Of a stretch of DNA of 64,000 nt, positions 61,363 to 64,000 are shown piece after piece; within the stretch, counting starts at the first letter, position 1, and each line of letters opens with the position of its first letter. Where the stretch lies: positions 70,204 through 134,203 of the forward strand of contig JBFLZW010000054.1 of NCBI GenBank assembly GCA_040755755.1. Reading direction: 5' to 3'. The stretch comes from a bacterium (GTDB taxonomy: Bacteria > SZUA-182 > DTGQ01). Both the position numbers and the translations under genes were made by a program. A model generated the notes under the pieces. That model did not search any database, was not told the DNA's origin, and worked only from the letters and a program-made list of their open reading frames with translations.

Positions 61363-61564
61363 ATATGAAGTTATCATATATTGGAGCGATGAAGACGAGG
61401 CATTTATTGCCGAGGTGCCAGAATTGCCCGGGTGCATGGCTGATGGAAAGACACATCAGGAAGCGCTTTCCAATATCGAGGTCATTGTTCAGGAATGGAT
61501 TGAAACTGCAAAAGAGTTAGGGCGTTCGATTCCACAACCAAAGGGACGTTTAATATTTGCCTGA
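61355..61564 (+). CDS. hicB: HicB antitoxin
   Basis: 69 residues from ATG 61355 (AGGAG 9 bases upstream). NKYEVIIYWSDEDEAFIAEVPELPGCMADGKTHQEALSNIEVIVQEWIETAKE is a standard HicB fold. It would bind and neutralise HicA and regulate the operon. The intact pair lies at the right edge of the island. Confidence 0.9.
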   Translation: MNKYEVIIYWSDEDEAFIAEVPELPGCMADGKTHQEALSNIEVIVQEWIETAKELGRSIPQPKGRLIFA

Positions 61565-61735
61565 TAGCGATGTACTGAGTACACGGCCTCATAAAAATAA
61601 TCTCGGCAGGTTAGGAACAGCAATCAGAGCAGGTAATTAATTATGGTGCAGTGCACTTATTACGTCAATGGTATACATAAGGATATGCATACGTCAATCC
61701 CTTGCCATTTTCACAAAGGAGGGTAGGTAATACCG

Positions 61736-62269
61736 GTGTCGGAAGAAAAAGAAAATTCTGCAATCAAAGTAAATTCTGCAGGCGATGGAAATGCTCCAAT
61801 CAACGTCTTGGAGCTGGATCCGAAGTTCAAGTATGAGGTTTCCGAGCAACCAGGGGGCGAGAATCTGAAGCTGTGTTTCTCGTGCGGCATCTGTACTGCC
61901 GGATGTCCGGCCACGGAGGTAGAGAACGAGTACAACCCCCGCAAGTTGATCCGGATGGTTTTACTGGGCATGAAGGAGGAGGTTTTGTCTTCCAATCTGA
62001 TCTGGTTATGTTCGCTCTGCTACACCTGCTATGCTCGCTGCCCGCAAAACGTGAAATTCACTGACATCATGGGGGTTTTGCGTGACATGGCGGTGCGGGA
62101 AAAGTATGTTCATCCCTCCTTTGTCAAGCATATTGACGAGATTGACCGTCTGTCGCAGCAGGCGCGCCATCATATGGTGCGGGCCATTTTTTCACAGAAG
62201 AAAGAAGACCGACCCATCGACCGGATAGGTTTATTGAAGACGGCTGTTGAGAAACTACAAAAGGAGTAA
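61736..62269 (+). CDS. hdrC: HdrC-like iron-sulfur subunit
   Basis: 177 residues starting GTG. Two [4Fe-4S] motifs CFSCGICTAGCPAT and CSLCYTCYARCPQ, VLRDMAVREKYVHPSFVKHID between and after, and a basic helical tail. It resembles HdrC/QmoC N-terminal modules that pass electrons to the heterodisulfide-type active subunit HdrB; no HdrB is visible. It starts 170 bases after the TA island and 7 bases before the next flavoprotein. Confidence 0.88.
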   Translation: MSEEKENSAIKVNSAGDGNAPINVLELDPKFKYEVSEQPGGENLKLCFSCGICTAGCPATEVENEYNPRKLIRMVLLGMKEEVLSSNLIWLCSLCYTCYARCPQNVKFTDIMGVLRDMAVREKYVHPSFVKHIDEIDRLSQQARHHMVRAIFSQKKEDRPIDRIGLLKTAVEKLQKE

Positions 62270-62276
62270 AGGGATC

Positions 62277-64000
62277 ATGGGGCTTAACTTTGATCAAAAG
62301 AAGGTCGGAGCGGTCATGGTTGTCGGCGGCGGTGTGGCCGGGGTCCAGTCGGCTCTCGATCTGGCGGATTCCGGATACAAGGTCTACCTCGTCGAGCGGG
62401 GATTGAGCATTGGCGGCGTAATGGCCCAGCTCGACAAGACCTTTCCGACAAATGACTGTTCTATGTGTATTTTGGCACCCAAGCTGGTGGATACCGGAAG
62501 GCACCAGAATATCAATATCATCACCAATGCCGAAATTCAGCAGCTTGAGGGTGAGGCGGGAAATTTTCGGGTCAGGGTGCTGAAGCACTCCCGGTACGTC
62601 GATGAGAGCAAATGCACGGGCTGCGGCGACTGCGAAAAGCAGTGTCCGGTAGAAGTGCCCAATGAATTCGAGCAGGAGCTGACCAACAGAAAGGCGATTT
62701 ATAAGCCGTTTGCCCAGGCCATACCGAACCGCTACTCCATCGACAAGCGCGGAAAATCCCCCTGCAAGCTCGTCTGCCCGCTGGGACAGAATGCTCAAGG
62801 CTACATTGCACTCATTAAAGATAAAAAATACGCCCAGGCATATAATCTCATCACCAGGGACAATCCGCTGCCTGCCATCTGCGGACGGGTGTGCGCTCAC
62901 CCCTGCGAGGAGTCCTGCAAGCGCGGCGAGATCGATCAGCCGCTGTCCATTGCCGCCTTGAAGCGCTTTGTGGCAGATTACGTCTGTGCCCACAACCTTC
63001 AGACCGCTCCCGAAATACCGGAAAAGCGTTCCGAGAAAGTGGCCATTATCGGCGCAGGGCCTGCCGGGCTGGTGGCTGCTCATGATCTTGCCCTGAAAGG
63101 CTATCCGGTCACGATCTTCGAGGCCCTGCCGGTTGCCGGAGGCATGCTGGCGGTGGGAATTCCGGAATACCGTCTGCCGCGCGATGTCTTGCAGGCGCAG
63201 GTGGACTCGATCAAATCGTTAGGCGTGGAAATCCGGCTGAGCTCACCCCTTGGCCCCAATCTTACCTGTGATGACCTGAAGGCCCAGGGGTATAAGGCCA
63301 TTCTATTGGCTACGGGTGCGCACAAGAGCCTGAAGCTGGGTGTTCCCGGAGAGGAGAAGTTTGCCGGAGTCATTCACTGCACCGACTTTTTGCGCGAGGT
63401 CAACCTGGGACGGAAAGTTGAGATCGGCCAGCGGGTGGCGGTCATCGGCGGCGGAAATACGGCCATCGATGCGGCCAGAACTGCCTGGCGGCTTGGGGCT
63501 TCCGAGGTTACTATCGTCTACCGCAGGACGCGGCTTGAGATGCCAGCCCTGCCGGACGAAATCGAGGCTGCCGAGTTCGAAGGGATCAAGCTGGTTTATC
63601 TGACCGCGCCGGTTGAGATTCTCGGCGAAAATGGACGGGTCATTGGCCTCAAGTGCGTGCGCATGGAGCTGGGTGAGCCGGATAATCAGGGCCGCAGAAG
63701 GCCGGTCCCCATTGCGGGTTCCGAGTTTGTCATGCCGATGGATACAGTGATTCCGGCTTTGAGCCAGTCGCCAGACCTTTCCTTCCTGCCTGAGGGATCG
63801 GGATTCAAAACCACGCGCTCCGGCGGCCTGGAGGTGGATGCGGTCACCAAGGCCACCAATATCGCGGGAATCTTCGCTGCCGGTGAGTCAGTGACCGGGC
63901 CTGGCATCGCTGTCGAGGCAATGGCTCATGGCCGCGAGGCGGCTGTCTCCATCGACCGCTTCCTCAAGGGTGAGGACATGCGCGCCGGGAGAGAGAAAGA
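62277..64000 (+). CDS. HdrA-like N-terminus fused to GltD-type oxidoreductase (3' end outside window)
   Basis: At least 574 residues, open to the window end. HdrA-like FAD loop VVGGGVAGVQSALDLADSG, LAPKLVD and CTGCGDCEKQCPVEVP; then a GltD-type module with CKLVCPLGQNAQGYI, CGRVCAHPCEESCKRG, FAD-binding AIIGAGPAGLVAAHDLAL, NAD(P)H-binding VAVIGGGNTAIDAA and YRRTRLEMPA. It likely oxidises NAD(P)H for an Hdr-type electron transfer complex with HdrC upstream. The ATG at 62277 follows AAAGGAGTAAAGGG. Confidence 0.9.
   Translation, partial: MGLNFDQKKVGAVMVVGGGVAGVQSALDLADSGYKVYLVERGLSIGGVMAQLDKTFPTNDCSMCILAPKLVDTGRHQNINIITNAEIQQLEGEAGNFRVRVLKHSRYVDESKCTGCGDCEKQCPVEVPNEFEQELTNRKAIYKPFAQAIPNRYSIDKRGKSPCKLVCPLGQNAQGYIALIKDKKYAQAYNLITRDNPLPAICGRVCAHPCEESCKRGEIDQPLSIAALKRFVADYVCAHNLQTAPEIPEKRSEKVAIIGAGPAGLVAAHDLALKGYPVTIFEALPVAGGMLAVGIPEYRLPRDVLQAQVDSIKSLGVEIRLSSPLGPNLTCDDLKAQGYKAILLATGAHKSLKLGVPGEEKFAGVIHCTDFLREVNLGRKVEIGQRVAVIGGGNTAIDAARTAWRLGASEVTIVYRRTRLEMPALPDEIEAAEFEGIKLVYLTAPVEILGENGRVIGLKCVRMELGEPDNQGRRRPVPIAGSEFVMPMDTVIPALSQSPDLSFLPEGSGFKTTRSGGLEVDAVTKATNIAGIFAAGESVTGPGIAVEAMAHGREAAVSIDRFLKGEDMRAGREK

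Noticed and set aside
52376-61735. Integrative element with integrase and att sites
   Set aside because: No integrase, recombinase or tRNA-flanked att repeat was found in the island; only small genes and repeats.

Overview
The window looks like chromosome from a Gram-negative anaerobe with an outer membrane, most like Desulfobacterota (former Deltaproteobacteria) or a neighbouring phylum. The grounds are lipoproteins, porin, TolC and RND genes; a K+-dependent-type membrane pyrophosphatase; the gene run spoVG-ispE-tRNA(Gln)-prs-rplY-pth; and CooC, FolD, MetF, MetV and Hdr genes of the Wood-Ljungdahl (C1/acetyl-CoA) type. The taxonomy is inferred from gene content only.

Layout. 1-2966: the 3' end of a Gly-Leu-Tyr repeat protein, then nifU-nifS. 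3132-10675: a sensor kinase, a phospholipase D-family protein, larE, recJ and DNA endonuclease IV (nfo). 10724-17111 (minus strand): a tetR-tolC-adaptor-RND efflux operon. 17341-23513: envelope proteins (a small beta-barrel protein, an unknown membrane protein, a phosphate-selective-type porin), then an operon of an orphan IstB-like ATPase, a VTC-domain polyphosphate polymerase-like protein, a DUF4956 membrane protein and an SdiA-regulated-type protein. 23694-30045: an MFS exporter, a zinc phospholipase C-like protein, a CNNM/CorC-type protein and hppA. 30258-36343 (minus): an eight-gene housekeeping run. 36816-41118: a HEAT-repeat protein, an unusual P-type ATPase and lepB. 41583-52375 (plus): iclR, cooC, folE, folD, gcvH and two metV-metF pairs around two HdrA-like genes and mvhD. 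52.4-61.7 kb: an AT-richer accessory island of small toxin-antitoxin (TA) genes, many broken or orphaned. 61736-end: hdrC and an HdrA/GltD-type flavoprotein that runs off the window.

How the genes work together. The 42-52 kb and 61.7-64 kb blocks fit the methyl branch of the Wood-Ljungdahl pathway: FolD (methenyl-/methylene-THF) and MetF-MetV (methylene-THF reductase), with HdrA/MvhD/HdrC proteins that could couple MetF to electron confurcation or bifurcation. The arrangement differs from the textbook metVF-hdrABC-mvhD cluster: two HdrA-like subunits, two divergent metVF pairs, no HdrB in view, and a TA island separating hdrC from the rest. The island holds about ten TA-like units in 9 kb. 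It shows several decay events: a cut TumE, a frameshifted HicB, a frameshifted nucleotidyltransferase, a partial DUF2887 copy and an A9 frameshift.

Intergenic DNA is rich in dispersed short repeats: a CAGTGGTCAGT/ATCAGT family, a 'CTACTCAGGCACAAAGGGGC' family and G/C-rich elements. At two places the CAGTGGTCAGT repeat supplies the last codons of a gene. No integrase, complete insertion sequence, CRISPR array or rRNA was seen.
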